Shown one piece after another: positions 10,400-23,500 of a stretch of 64,000 nt of DNA (position 1 is the first letter of the stretch; each line of letters starts with the position of its first letter). The position numbers were made by a program, and so were the translations under genes. The notes under the pieces were generated by a model. It saw only the letters and a program-made list of their open reading frames with translations. It was not told where the DNA came from and did no database searches. Source of the DNA: Astropecten irregularis (lineage: Eukaryota > Echinodermata > Asteroidea > Paxillosida > Astropectinidae); contig OZ020258.1 of the NCBI GenBank assembly GCA_963971285.1, positions 13,784,614 to 13,848,613 on the forward strand, read 5' to 3'.

Positions 10400-12130
10400 A
10401 GTTATGGCAATTTCGTCACATTAATGTTTCATATTGGTCTTTGTCCTCGCGTTGTATACGAGAACGAAGCAAGTAATTAGGCATGCCTGGCGAACTGCAA
10501 ACTGTTGTCCACGGAATATCAATGGCCGTCCCATAAGAACCTCACGAAATGCATACAGCTCTCTCGTGTTTAATTTGGACCACGCAAGTGCTGCTTGCTT
10601 GGAAGGTATATAACAAAAAGAGTACGTGGTTTCAGTTACCGTGGTTACATGGCGGTTTCTGCCTACCGGTTTTATCGATTGTCGCGGAATGGCCATTACT
10701 GCACGTCCTCAGACAAAAGTTTGGTTCATCATCAGCAGACCTTGAAAACCTAGCGCGACGCAGCATGAACCACGAACGCCCCCGTAACTAATGGAATTCA
10801 CGAACGGTGTTGGTTTCTCCAGAGTGACTCTCCAGAGCCTTTTTGCATAGCATTTATGCCAAAGGAGAAAATGTCTTCAGACATGCTAAACCTGTACAAG
10901 GTTACATACATGTATATCACTTTCTGCATATTGTTTCATGAACGGATTAGGAAATTTGGAATAAAGTTTGTATGCCTCTTTAAAAAAAAATTGATTTTGT
11001 CTTATTGCTGATAATCGTGCAAATATTTTAGAAATACCATTAGAAATTCAACAGAGATCAGACAAAGAAATATAAGGTACGCCAATGTACATTTAAGGCA
11101 TGGATGCAATACACTTTTTAATCTTTAAATGAACTTGAAACAGTATTCATTCACAACATTAGAACTGAAAATGCTCTATGATTGAAACGAGAACGTGAAA
11201 CCTATAGCAACGTACATGCAAATGTACACTCCATAATGCGATAAAACTAAGGATTTGACAAAGAAAAACAACACCATCGCTGAGTTATGGCAGAATTTCG
11301 TCACATTCTCGTTTCAAATTGGTCTTTGTCCTCGCGCTGTATACGAGAACAAAGCAAGTAATTAGGCGTACCTGGCGAACTGCAAACTGTTGTTCACGGA
11401 ATATCAATGGCCGTCCCATAAGAACCTCACGAATGCACAAAGCTTTCGTGTTTAATTTGGACCACGCAAGTGCTGCTTGCTTGGAAGGTATATAACAAAA
11501 AGAGTACGTGGTTTCAGTTACCGTGGTTACATGGCGGTTTCTGCCTACCGGTTTTATCGATTGTCGCTGAATGGCCATTACTGCACGTCCTCAGACAAAA
11601 GTTTGGTTCATCATCAGAAGACCTTGAAAACGTAGCGCGACGCAGCATGCACCACGAACGCCCCCGTAACTAATGGAATTCACGAACAGTGTTGATTTCT
11701 CCAGAGCGACTCTCCGGAGCCTTTTTTGCATAGCATTTATGCTATAGGAGAAAATGTGTTCAGACATGCTATAGCATACAGGCAAAACCTGTACAAGGTT
11801 ACATACATGTATATCACTTTCTGCATATTGTTTCATGAACGGATTTGGAATAAAGCCTGTATGCCTCTTAAACAAAAAATGGAATTTGTCTTCGTGCTGA
11901 TAATCATGCAAACATTTAAGTCAACCGTTACAAACTCAACAGAGATCAGACAAATAAATATTACGTACGCCAATATGCATTTTAGGCATGGATGCAATAT
12001 ATATGATTGTTTTAATTTTGAAATTGCAAAACATTCAAAACATTAGAATTAAAATGCTCTACGAATGAAACGAGAACTTGAAACCTGTAGCAACGTACAT
12101 GCAAATGTAGACCCTATAATGCGATAGACT
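10400..12130 (-). promoter_or_regulatory. Duplicated candidate promoter region of the left-edge lectin gene
   Basis: A block around 10400-11150 is tandemly duplicated at about 11280-12130, and the same block lies once upstream of gene A at about 26200-27400. On the minus strand each of the two left blocks carries a TATA-like TTATATACC (plus-strand TATATA at 10607-10612 and around 11489) in the best conserved part. The block always lies upstream of a signal-peptide exon and outlasts divergence around it, which suggests core promoter and first non-coding exon. ORFs on both strands are not conserved as proteins. Promoter function is inference. Confidence 0.35.
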
Positions 12131-12140
12131 TATTACGGGA

Positions 12141-12487
12141 TTTAAAGGTAATATCATACTTTGGTTTTTGTCAAAGAAGTACAGATACATGGCCAAAAAT
12201 ATCAAGGAAGATATAGTAGGGCCTACCAGTCATCTGTGAAAGTTTCAGTCCCATACGGTGCCCACAGTGAAAAACGGCCACGGTATTTCTTATTAAGGAA
12301 TTCTCTCTTTTATTTTTGATCTTTAAAAAAAAAAATAATAATAATAACAAATGCTAAAAATACAGCATTTCAGGCAGAAACATTTTAATGGTATGTTTCT
12401 ACCATCAACATCTTTATACCCTGTAAATTAAAGATAAATCTGTTGAGATTATGAATACTATGATATCAAGGTATGATACTACCTTTT
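12141..12487. mobile_element. MITE of the AAAGGTAGTATCATACTTTGG family
   Basis: The left end reads TTTAAAGGTAATATCATAC and the right end is the inverted GTATGATACTACCTTTT. The interior carries shared landmarks such as CAGTCCCATACGGTGCCCAC and a central GATC...GATC palindrome (decayed here into AATAAT repeats). No coding capacity. The family recurs through the window. Confidence 0.7.
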
Positions 12488-12489
12488 GG

Positions 12490-13410
12490 GTTGAATTATA
12501 AAGCTGGCATCATAAAGCCATAAATACTACATTAAATGTACACATGTATCGCACTCAAATGGACCATGCTTTCTTATGAGGTTCCATCAACGTATCTAAA
12601 TGCATCATTAAAATGCAGCATTGAATAATTGCATTATCATTTAAAAATACAATACTTGTATTAGACTGTACATTTACTAATTACAAAATTACATAATTAG
12701 AAAAAGATGAAAAGATCAGTGCGGATTTATTTGAGCTTATAATGCGATTAGGATCAGTCACAAGGTATGTATTATGACAGTAGTCTTATATACTTGGCGA
12801 AACGCAATCGGGTCATTCCATGTCAGACCAACACACATTTCTGACCTTAGTTTTTTTTTTTCGATTTTTACAAACAATTGCATGCAAATAGTGAAGGCAT
12901 GCCAATTTTTAGTGGAATCCCTCCACCCATGTGGCCAGTACGCATGTCAATAAAATATTGACATTTCATGTTCTGACACAAAGGATTAAACCACATTTTC
13001 ACAAAAAATATGCAAATTTGGTATCAAAATGATCAGATGCTCTTGGGGACACAAATTAAAAACAACAAGTGGCTATATACACATGGTCTTTGACCTTCGG
13101 CGCTGTTTTGCAAAAAAATGTCATTCCGAAATTTCCCGAAACATCATCTTCTTGATAAGGCAGATTTTCCTCTTCAATATATTCCATTAGAATTTTGTAT
13201 GGCACTTTAAAATATATGATGTTATGGCGTTTTTCATCATTGGTGCATGTGCAATTCTGTCCCCTTTAATAAAAATATACAGTACATAACTTTCTCTATG
13301 TGATTTCCTTTACTGTAATCTTATTTTTTCCTAAGTGTCTCATTCTACTCTCTCAGTTTTGAATTGTAACATTGACCTAGCTTATCTTAATGAATTATAA
13401 CTTGTACTAA
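12490..13410. other. Duplicated 3'-flank of lectin gene A, no gene seen
   Basis: AT-rich sequence matched, with divergence, by 28570-29450 downstream of gene B; for example TGGGTCATTCCATGTCAGACC occurs in both. It belongs to the duplicated lectin unit. I see no ORF, RNA gene or conserved splice sites. Confidence 0.5.
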
Positions 13411-13414
13411 AGTT

Positions 13415-14400
13415 AAAGTTCCAAATTACAAAATTACCTAATGCAAAGTTGCAATTCCAAAATTCAAAACGAAATTCCAAATTGCTAGTTACTGGCGGAA
13501 ATAAAAGGTAATAAATACATAAAAGGTAAGATATAAATGATAAATGAGCAAGTTTCAAACATTCAACAAAATTGCAGTTTCAAAATGCAACAATTTAACA
13601 ATGCAGCTCCTAAATGTAGAAATTACCTCATGCACAAAATAATTACCATTCAAAATGCTTCAACAGAATAACAAAAAAAGTCAGTCACGGACAGACCCGA
13701 AAAAGCTCTTTAAAGCAAGTCACAAAACAGTAAATTTAAGATATTATCAAGTTTGAAACTATTTACAAAAAAAAGAAACAGTGTCAAAATGCACAAATAT
13801 AACTATGCAGTAACTAAACGTAATCATTACCACATGCAAAAATTGCCCTTTCCAAATGCTTAAACAGAACTCAAAATTGCCAATTAGTAGTAGAAATGAA
13901 AATGCTCTTTAAAAGCCAATCATAAACAGTAAGTTTAAGATATATATACACTAGCTAGTTCCAATCACTTAAGAACATAACAGTTTCAAAGTTTAACTAT
14001 TTAACTGTGCACTTACCTAATGTAATCATTACCTCATGCACAAGTTGCCATTTTAAAAAGAATTAATAATTTGTACCAAAGTGAAAGTTTCAAATTGCAA
14101 AATTTCCTAATGGAAAGATACAATTTCCAATTTCTAACAGAATTCTAAATTGCCAGTTACGGGCGGAAAAGAAAAGATTCAAAATAGAACAGTACATGTA
14201 GGATATAAACACATTAACTAGTTTCAAACATAATTGCAGTTTCAAAATGCACAAATGTAACTGTGCAGTAACTAAATGTAGTAATTACCTTATGCAGAAG
14301 TTGCCATTTCCAAATGCTTAAATAGAATTCAAAATTGCCATTTACTGGCGGATATGAGAAGCCAATCAGTTGAAAAATTCAGTTGCAAATCTCAAACAGT
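13415..14400. repeat. Degenerate ~200-bp tandem array 3' of gene A
   Basis: The phrase TTACCTCATGCA...GTTGCCATTTCCAAATGCTT...CAGAATTCAAAATTGCC recurs, diverged, near 13430, 13620, 13825, 14025, 14100 and 14280, mostly at ~200-bp spacing. The matching array lies at 29500-30480, 3' of gene B. It is non-coding. Confidence 0.6.
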
Positions 14401-14569
14401 TAATGTATTTGTGAACGGTGCAATTACTTAACAATGCACAAGAACTTCATGCAAATTTTATATAATTATCTGACGTTCATTCTAAAGTAAAGGCTTCACA
14501 TCTCGGTATTCATGTACATGAATAAATTATTGGTATATGATATCAAGTCAGGGCGATATATGAAAACAA

Positions 14570-17500
14570 TTACTCCATTGTGTTGATCGTTACACCACTG
14601 CTTGGGGTCACCACTATGTCTAATGAGGTGACGTTGTGAAGATGACACTGTCCGGTACCCAGTGCAAAGTCAAAGGAGAAACATTCAGCATACAGGATGC
14701 AGAGCTGAGCACAGAGCAGGGGAGATTTGGTCATCTCGGTCTTCAGAGGTTGGTTGTTTCCAATCAGTCCTCCCTTGTATACGAGTTTGAAGCTCAGGCG
14801 GCTATTCCTAAACTTGCCAAAACAAGGGCCTTGACCTGAAATAAAAAACAAATATCAGATTGCAAAAGACAATATGGATGTATCCATATTTGCCTAAGTG
14901 CGCTTTGTGTACAAAGGTCTTGTGAGCTTTGTGACGGTAGCCTTTTCTTTATACCAACGAAGTCTTGAAAGGAGTTATTGGAAGAAAAGAACATGCAGCA
15001 AAAGGTTTACAGATGTATGAAGTTCACCAAAACTATCAAACACCGTATAGAAAGCGAATAATACATAAAAGAACCGACACTTTTGGAATGAAATAAGAAT
15101 TTGAGGCTTATAGCTCATTCGTCAAAAGACATCGAACATATCATAATATAGTAGCATACCGAAACAGAAATCTCCAGTACAGATAAATATATAACTTTAG
15201 CCAGAAAAGAGTAAAACAAATGACCAAAAACAATGACGGTTTGAAGATAAAACAAATAATGGTCAATTTATACAGTGGACGTTTTTCACTTTTTGTTTAA
15301 AGGTCTGCACCGTATGGGACTTGGAATTACACAGATGACTGTTACTGTATCGTTCTTGCTACTTTTGCCCATGAATCTGTATTTCTTTGGAAAAAAGGGT
15401 CAAATAATACGTTTAAAAGAAACAACATATCCATAAACAAACAGAATGGCTTAACATTTCCAGACTTACCTTGTGTGCTTATAGGGGAATCCATAGAGCT
15501 CCATGTTGAAAGATCCTGTGTAGTCTGTATGGTAGCTTTGCCACTGACCGACGTAGCTGTGAAAATAAACTTAAAATGATGAACGAAAATACGAAAGCAA
15601 ATGTGAAGCTTTATGCAATGTTTACGAGCATCATCGGAAACGATATCAGATAAGACTCGAAAACTAATGAAAACATTCTAGCATTAGAAACCCAGAACAC
15701 TTAACCACATACTGAACAAATTTATGCAATCTATTTTGATTGGTTATGTTTCCAAGAATTGTGTGTCGATTTCGCCCTATAGCAGTGCAATAAAACCGAG
15801 GCTTGGATTCAAAATAGTCTGATACCCGTTTACTTTTAAGAATTGGTGTTATCTTTTTCAACGGGTATACAAGGAAGGTGACAAGATGGACGCGCTGTGA
15901 ATATGGCGTAATGGGTAGTCTGAGCATCTCTTCCTTCCTCCGTGGTCTGAGTATCACCCGTTCAATCTCCGTGCCACGCTATACTTAAGCTCGCTGTGCA
16001 GCGAATGCGTCGATCACATAGACTAAGTATTGGGTGCAGTTGGGTGAAGTTGGAGCATTATAAGCTTTCATTAATATCATTATAATTACCTTGGGTAGTG
16101 AGATAACTGGTATTGCTTTCATCATCTGTATACTCGTCTACTGTAACCTCAGCAAGCGCTAACTGTTTTCCACTGACATCGGGATTGGTGCGATCAATAT
16201 CCAAAGTCACATATCTGGCCATCCTTGGTGGATCGCACGGGAATATGATTGTTGCTCCGTTGGTGGACTGTTCATTGGTTGCTGGTACCCCGCATGCTTG
16301 GTTGTCGGCGTAGTTTGAACTGAGACCAGCTCGAGCTACTGCATCCGTGAAAGTGCGACCACCTGTTATTTCAGATGAAAATGAACGTAATTTAAACGAT
16401 TTTGATTTTGCAGGAGGACCTCGGTCTCGTAACCCATAATGTTGGATGAGATTAGAAAATGAAGGCACCACCAGAGAACATCCAGCAATATTTCTGGGTC
16501 CGTTCGACAAAAACAAAATGTCCGACACATTTTCTGATTTAATATCTGACTCATAAAAAATTAAAAAAAAAAAGGACAACTTGGTGCTGTATATACTTCA
16601 TACGAAACAAGAAGTTTGAAAGGTTCTAAAGCATTTCTCAAATTTCTCTAAAGTATGTCTCACCGCAGCAGTCGAGACGGAGAGTAACGTTGATTCTTCC
16701 CACACAGTGTTCAGTTTCCAAGTCAACTCGCCACCAGGGATGCATGTCTTGCTCTGAAAGAACGTTCCAAGTTCAAAAATTCAGGCATGAAAATTATTAC
16801 ATCAAAATTGCAAATTGTGACATACAGTGTGTATAAAAAAAAACGCAACAGGATTTAAATTCATATTTGTGAAGGTTGTGTTAGCTGTACAGCAAAGTGA
16901 GTAGTATCATGTTAAAGCCACATTTCTCCTCTTTCCAATGATATATTTTTTTATTCATACACGGTCACGGATGGCTGAGTAATCATTCTTTTTCTACAAT
17001 GGGTCAGAATGGACTTGGGACCAAGTTTTCCACACGGCTTAGAGCATCAAACACATCAATGATTCTTTGTTGGAGAGTTGCAATATCAGGTGGAGGGGTA
17101 TTAAACACTTTGCTCTTGAGATAACCCCCAGAGGAAAAAGTCACAAGTCAGATCCGGAGATCGCGATGGCCACTCCATATCATGATACAAGCAATCATGT
17201 CCAAAAACCTCAGCCAATCTGTTTCTTACTGCATCTAGTCGATGGGCTGGTGCACCATCCTGTGCCCTCCATAGGCGTCTGAACACATCCCTTTGTTGCA
17301 TAGGAAAGTTTTCCATTAATTCAGGAATCCCAATCACATTTTCATTTAAAATCTGTAAGTATCCATTTCCGTATCTGACTTGTAACTGTTTTCTTTGGCA
17401 AAGTGTTTATTACCCCTCCACCTGATTTTGCAACTCTCCGACAAAGAATCATTGATGACTTTTGTGTTTGATGCTCTAATTAAGCCGTGTGTAAAACTTG

Positions 17501-20500
17501 GTCCCAAGTCCATTCTGACCCATTGTAGAAAAAGAATGATTGCTCAGCCATCCGTGACCGTGTATGAATAAAAATCCATATCATTGGAAAGAGGAGAAAT
17601 GTGGCTTTAACATGATACTACTCACTTTGCTGTACAGCTAACACAATCTTCACAAATTTGAATATAAATCCTGTTGCGTTTTTATTGATACACACTGTAT
17701 AATGCAAACAATATCATCCTCGTAAGGTTAGCAAAATCAAGGCCACCTCGTCAAGCCTGTTTCAAAGTTCATGTAATTTAAAAATCAAAGCCAAGTAGCA
17801 ATCAATTTTTCAATGTTAAAACGCGTTCAGCTGTTAGGAATTAGGAGACACAATTTGCTTCACACGAAGCATTCGCATGAGATATGAACGGAACTTTAAT
17901 AAGGCTTACTTGTGAAAGAGAACGTATTCAAATTCCCATCCAGCGAGTCCCTTGGATGGCCATACACACTGCTCTGTGATATTTCTTTTCCACTGACAGA
18001 CAGAGGTATCAGAGCTACAGACGGTACAAAAAATGTGGGAAAACAACCGCCGTATTAACAAAAAGATGTGTCAATCTATGACAAGCAAATTTGATGTGGA
18101 GAAATGTATTTCTTTCAGGTAAATTAGCTAATTGCATGGCTACATTTACTTTACTTCAAGCGGATCATCTTGCAATCCTCGCGAGATGACAGTGGCCAAA
18201 ATAATCTGTTTCCGAAGACGAACACATTTGTCGGATTTACTTACAGAAATAGCGATTTAAACTTGTTTTATCCTAAATTGTTACGTTTGCCTATTGATAT
18301 CAGTATTGTTTTTTGTTCGTTATGAAAAGATCGACCGATGTTGCATATTGCCACTGCTGTGGCAATATTTTCGTTATTTTCGTCATTGTCGTTGTCACCT
18401 CTGTCGTCCTTGCTACTGTTTCTGTTTATGTCATTACTTCAAGCGTCGAAGTTGGCTTACCTTGGGTACTCTGTTATTGAATCTATCTTGATATTTTTGC
18501 CCATGAATCTGTATTTCTTTGATAAAAAGCAAAGTATGATATCACCTTTAATGTGCAAACTGCACTACTTCATCTGGCTATGGCAGTAGTCACGTCCATG
18601 TTAATTGACTTACTTTGGGAATCTTTGTTATTTACAATACAGTTTCCAATGTATTCGTCCACTGTCAGCTCAGCAATCTGCAATATTGCTATGGTAACAT
18701 CAGGCATGTTGGGCTCTATGTCGAATGTCACATATCTGGCCATTCTTGGTGGATCACACTGAAATATGATTGTTGCTTCGTTGTTAGCCTGTGCCCTGGT
18801 TACTGGTACCCCGCATGGCTGGTTGTCGGTGTATTTAAAGTTGAGACCAGCTCGAGCTACCGCACCGGTAAAATAAAACCCTAGGTTTTGAATATAATAT
18901 ATAAAAAAAATAAGTCGTTCCCATCAGTTAGCATTAAACTCAACATAGTTATGACTTGAAAAAATCGTATCTGTACAAAAACTATGATTATTTCAATATG
19001 CTAGCAAACAAATGTACATTCATAATGAAAGATTATATTGTACATCTCCGAGCATTCCACCATTCTAGTATAAACATGACACATGTACAATATCCGCCGT
19101 GTCAATAAATGGCCTTACCACAGCATCCTCCTCGTGGCCTGGCGGTGACTTTTCCCAAACAGTGTTCGGTTCCCAGGTCTATTTGTATCCATGGATGACT
19201 GTCTACATACCCTGAATGTTAAGGGGAAAATGACAAGGTTTGTGTTCTCACTTGAGACTATTGTTTCAAATCAATCCTGCTAGGATCAGGCCCTACTAAC
19301 TGTTAGCATTGTCTAATACGTCAGATGGGTTGTTTTACCTGTTTCTCAACATGATTTTTTGGTCAGATGGTTTCGAGAATGGATTCAAGTTGAATCTTCC
19401 CGGATTTACTCACATCCCAAAGGAGATGGCTAAATTCACATATCAAATCTGTAGGGAAAAGGGTTTATTGTTTTGTACCGTTAAAAGTAAAGCAGAACAG
19501 TTTCGTAGTGATGGGCAATATAATAACGACTGCGATCAATAACATGAACTAAAAAGACGTTGTTAAACATCATTTTACGTTTTACCAAATGAGGTATTTA
19601 TTTCTTTTACAAAATCCATTGAAATGTTAGCATAACAAACATATATATAATGATATATATTTACAATCTATGGCTTACCTGTGCTTACAAAAGTATTCGG
19701 GTTGCCGTCAAACATTTCTTGCGCAATGTTTGCATTCGAGCTTTGAAATGCTGCTTTACCAGTGACGGACAGAGCTGCAAAATTATTTTTAAAAAGGTAG
19801 GCAAGGGAAATGACAAATGACAAATGAAAAATGTCCCGTAGTGATGTCATGATGAAGTCATACCTCCCGGGCTTAGAAGCATACCAAGTTTTGTGTCAGT
19901 CAAACATGATATTGTACGTTGTATAAGTGAACATAATTATTGCCAGGTACAAAACTCTTATAGTCAGGTTGCTTAGCGTCATATTGTGAGTTTACCGTTA
20001 CTCGGCGGATAAAAGCACCATTTTTGGCACAGGGGTCCCTTAGGGCCTACTAATTAATATTAGCCTAGTAGCCCTCCGGAATTTTTTTTTTTTTAAATTA
20101 TGTTAAACACCAAATTTCCAAACACCCCCACAATGGGCGGGGCTTATTGTTAGTTTACCGCTACTTGGTGGGTAAAAGCACCATTTTTGGCACAGGGGTA
20201 CCCCTTAGGACCTAATAATTAATGTTAGCATATGAACCCTCCGGAATTTTCTTTTTTTTTTATTATGTAAAACACCAAATTTGCAAACACCCCCCTCCAA
20301 AAAAAAAAAAATAAATAAATAAATAGGCGGGGCTTATTGTAACTTTACCGGTACTTGGTGGGTAAAAGCACCATTTTTGGCACGGGGGGTGCCCCTTAGG
20401 ACCTACTTAATCACGTTAGCATCATAGGAGCACTCCAGAATTTGTTTCCTGAATAATGTAAAACAACCAAAACAATTCCAAACACCCCCAAAATGGGCGG

Positions 20501-23500
20501 GGCTTGTTGGAAAGGGCCATTTTTAAGACTACCTTTACTCGTATAGGTGCCATCTATTCGATGGAAACATGTGGATAGATCTTGTCTGGTTGTATTGACT
20601 GGGGCCGAGGTTATAACTACGGATAGGGTTGGAATGAAAGCGACAATTAATGTTGAAACCAGGGTAAATCCCAGTCACTACATTAAATTTTGACCAGCCT
20701 CTGTTTTCCTTGGTGAAGTTTGTGCAATGGAAATGGTCAAACACGCATGGTGAGAAAGTGCATGTGGTTATATGCTAGGTGGTCTGTACTCCGAAATGGC
20801 ACTCTGGAATACACTTGGGGATATCTTGGAAGGTTCTGGCTGGACTACAGCCCTCACAGAGGCAGAAGTAGCATCTTATGGCACTGCTATCACTCGTATC
20901 TGAAGGCAGCACACCTAACGCGAACAAGGCATGCCCATCAAGTCACTCTCTTGACCCATGCACAATCTTAAGATACTAGAGGGAAGCTTTCATGCTCAGC
21001 GAAGGACCCAAAGATGAAGATTCTGCCACAGCTTGGAGAAATGACATGAAGAAGAAGAGTCCTACTTTTATGTACTGGGACCTGATCATGAGATATGAAA
21101 CCCTCATACTCATCTTCATCAGGGGTCACAGAGAGAAAAATTTTGCTCTGTATGTAGAAGTCTTAGAGAAACTCACACCTCTGTTCTTTGCCCTGGATCA
21201 TGTAAACTATTCACGGTGGATCACCGGACGTGGATGCCTGTGCACATCATGGATATGAAGTCCTTGCCTGACACTATCAAGGATGAGTTTGAGAAGTGTT
21301 CTCACTGGGCCATATCCATGACCACAAAGAAAGTCTCGGCGATACCATTTTGATCTAGCTCATGAGCAGGAGAACAAGATGGTGAAAGGTCCAGGTGGTG
21401 ATGTTGGGCTCACAGAAAACCCTGTTGCTTTCCGACGTTGGATGCTTTCAGGACCAGAAATGACAAGGCTGTTGAAGGTATTTAAAAAAACAATATCTTC
21501 CCGATGAAGAAACAGATCCAACACTTCCAGCATTACAAGCAGGGTCTCTCAACACAGAAGACCTTCAAGAGACAGGTTGTCAGCCTCTCCAATACCATCA
21601 GATGAATGTTTAACCCATACGGATACAGTCCTTCCCTCCTTTCCATCTTGGATTTTGACAATCTTCATTTGCCAACTGCTAAGTCTGACCTGCTTAAATG
21701 TCTTGAGCAGCCTGGTGAAGTAGAACCACCTCCAACCTACATGTTTGACTGCAAAATCCTAGATCATGGTGTTGTCATCGTACACTCCTGCCCACTACCA
21801 ATGTCAGCACCTTCCATCCCTTATACCTGGAGAAGCAGCTGCGGCTGCGGTGAGGTGGGATATTGTGTGGGATACTTACATTCCAGACAGTTTGAAGGAG
21901 TCTACTCGGGAAAAAAAAGGCAAGGGTATACACAGAAAAGTGTCAGGCGAAACCAAACTGCCAGACAATTGGATGGATTTCCTCCGTGACCCAATCAACA
22001 CGGAAGAGCTATTGGCCTTATTGACTTCCAAGATTGAAAGGTTCAACTGGCCACCAGCCAAAGCTGTATAATTTGTATGTCGCATCATGGCAAGTTGTGG
22101 CATCCATTGGTACATTTGTACTTGCATTCCCATGGAAAACTGGAACCATGAGGAGGCGGACACCAGGATTAGTTCATGTGTTACATGCATTGAAACAAGG
22201 GAGAAAGATTTATATATATCGAAGTGCGAACTGTAGACACGGACGTTATGGTCATCCTTGTTGGTACATTCCATAATCCGATTAAGACTGAACTTTTAGC
22301 CGACATCTGGGTGGCATTTGGCATGGGCAAGAATTACAGGTTTTACCACATCAACGCCATCTGTGCAAGCCTAGGTAGAACCATGATCACGAGCATTACC
22401 TGTGTTCCACGCATTTTCAGGTTGCGACACAATAGACCTCGCCTAAAGTGTAATGCAGTGTCGGAATGGCCTATTTCCATCAAGCCCCGCCCATTTTTTT
22501 TTTTGGGGGGGGTGTTTGGAATATTTTTGGAAGTTTACATGATTAAGAAAACAAATTCTTTAGTGCTCCTATGCTAACATAATTTAGTAGGCCCTAAGTG
22601 GGTTCCCCCGTGCCAAAAATGGTGCTTTTACCCACCGAGTAACGGTAAACTCACAATAAGCCCCGCCCACTTTTGGGGGTGTTTGGATATTTGGTGTTCA
22701 ACATAATTAAAAAAAAAAATCCGGAGGGCTCCTATGCTAATATTAATTAGTAGGCCCTAAGGGACCCCTGTGCCAAAAATGGTGCTTTTATCCGCCGAGT
22801 AACGGTAATTTCACTAAGCAACCTAACTAATAAAGTCAATGTGGTTTGGATGAAAAAATACGAACCAATAAATATTTTGATTTCCCACCAAATTTTGATG
22901 CGATCGGCCTGCGCTTTGTATGTGTTATAAGAAGTAGCTTTTTTTATTATATCATGATGACGTCAGAGAATGTTTGTCTATACAGTATTCATCTACGCTG
23001 AGTACTTAAGAGTTGTCAACAGCAAATTCAAATATATCTGTTTTGACCAATGCTCCCATTTTTTCATTATATGGACTTAGTACATTCATTGTTTAAAGTC
23101 AATCTGATTGGGTTTCACAATGATGAAAATCCGAATTTAAAAGTTTCCACTTTCAACTAAGGAGATACTTCCGATTTACGATTTGCAGCCTTACCTGCAG
23201 TTACAAACATGATAGCAAACACCATTCCATCACACACACACCCATCAAAAAAAGTCAATATTTTGAAACAATAGCAAAAACTAAAACATTTTATAACAAT
23301 AGAAAAACTTCAACATTTTTCATTTACAATAATGACAACATTATTTTGGACAACACACCCATTCCCCCAAAAAAAATCAACATTTTGAAACAATAGAAAA
23401 AACTTTAACATTTTGAAACAATACAAAAAACTTCAACATTTTGAAACAATAGAAAAAATTTCAACATTTTTCATTTTCAATAAAAACATCATTTTGGACA

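Noticed and set aside
10421-10696. Minus-strand ORF conserved in duplicated blocks (also 11285-11578)
   Set aside because: The block is conserved at DNA level, but the third copy (26306-26521) does not preserve the reading frame.
23235-23480. CRISPR-like array
   Set aside because: Units are short, degenerate and AT-rich, without uniform spacers, and the DNA is clearly animal.
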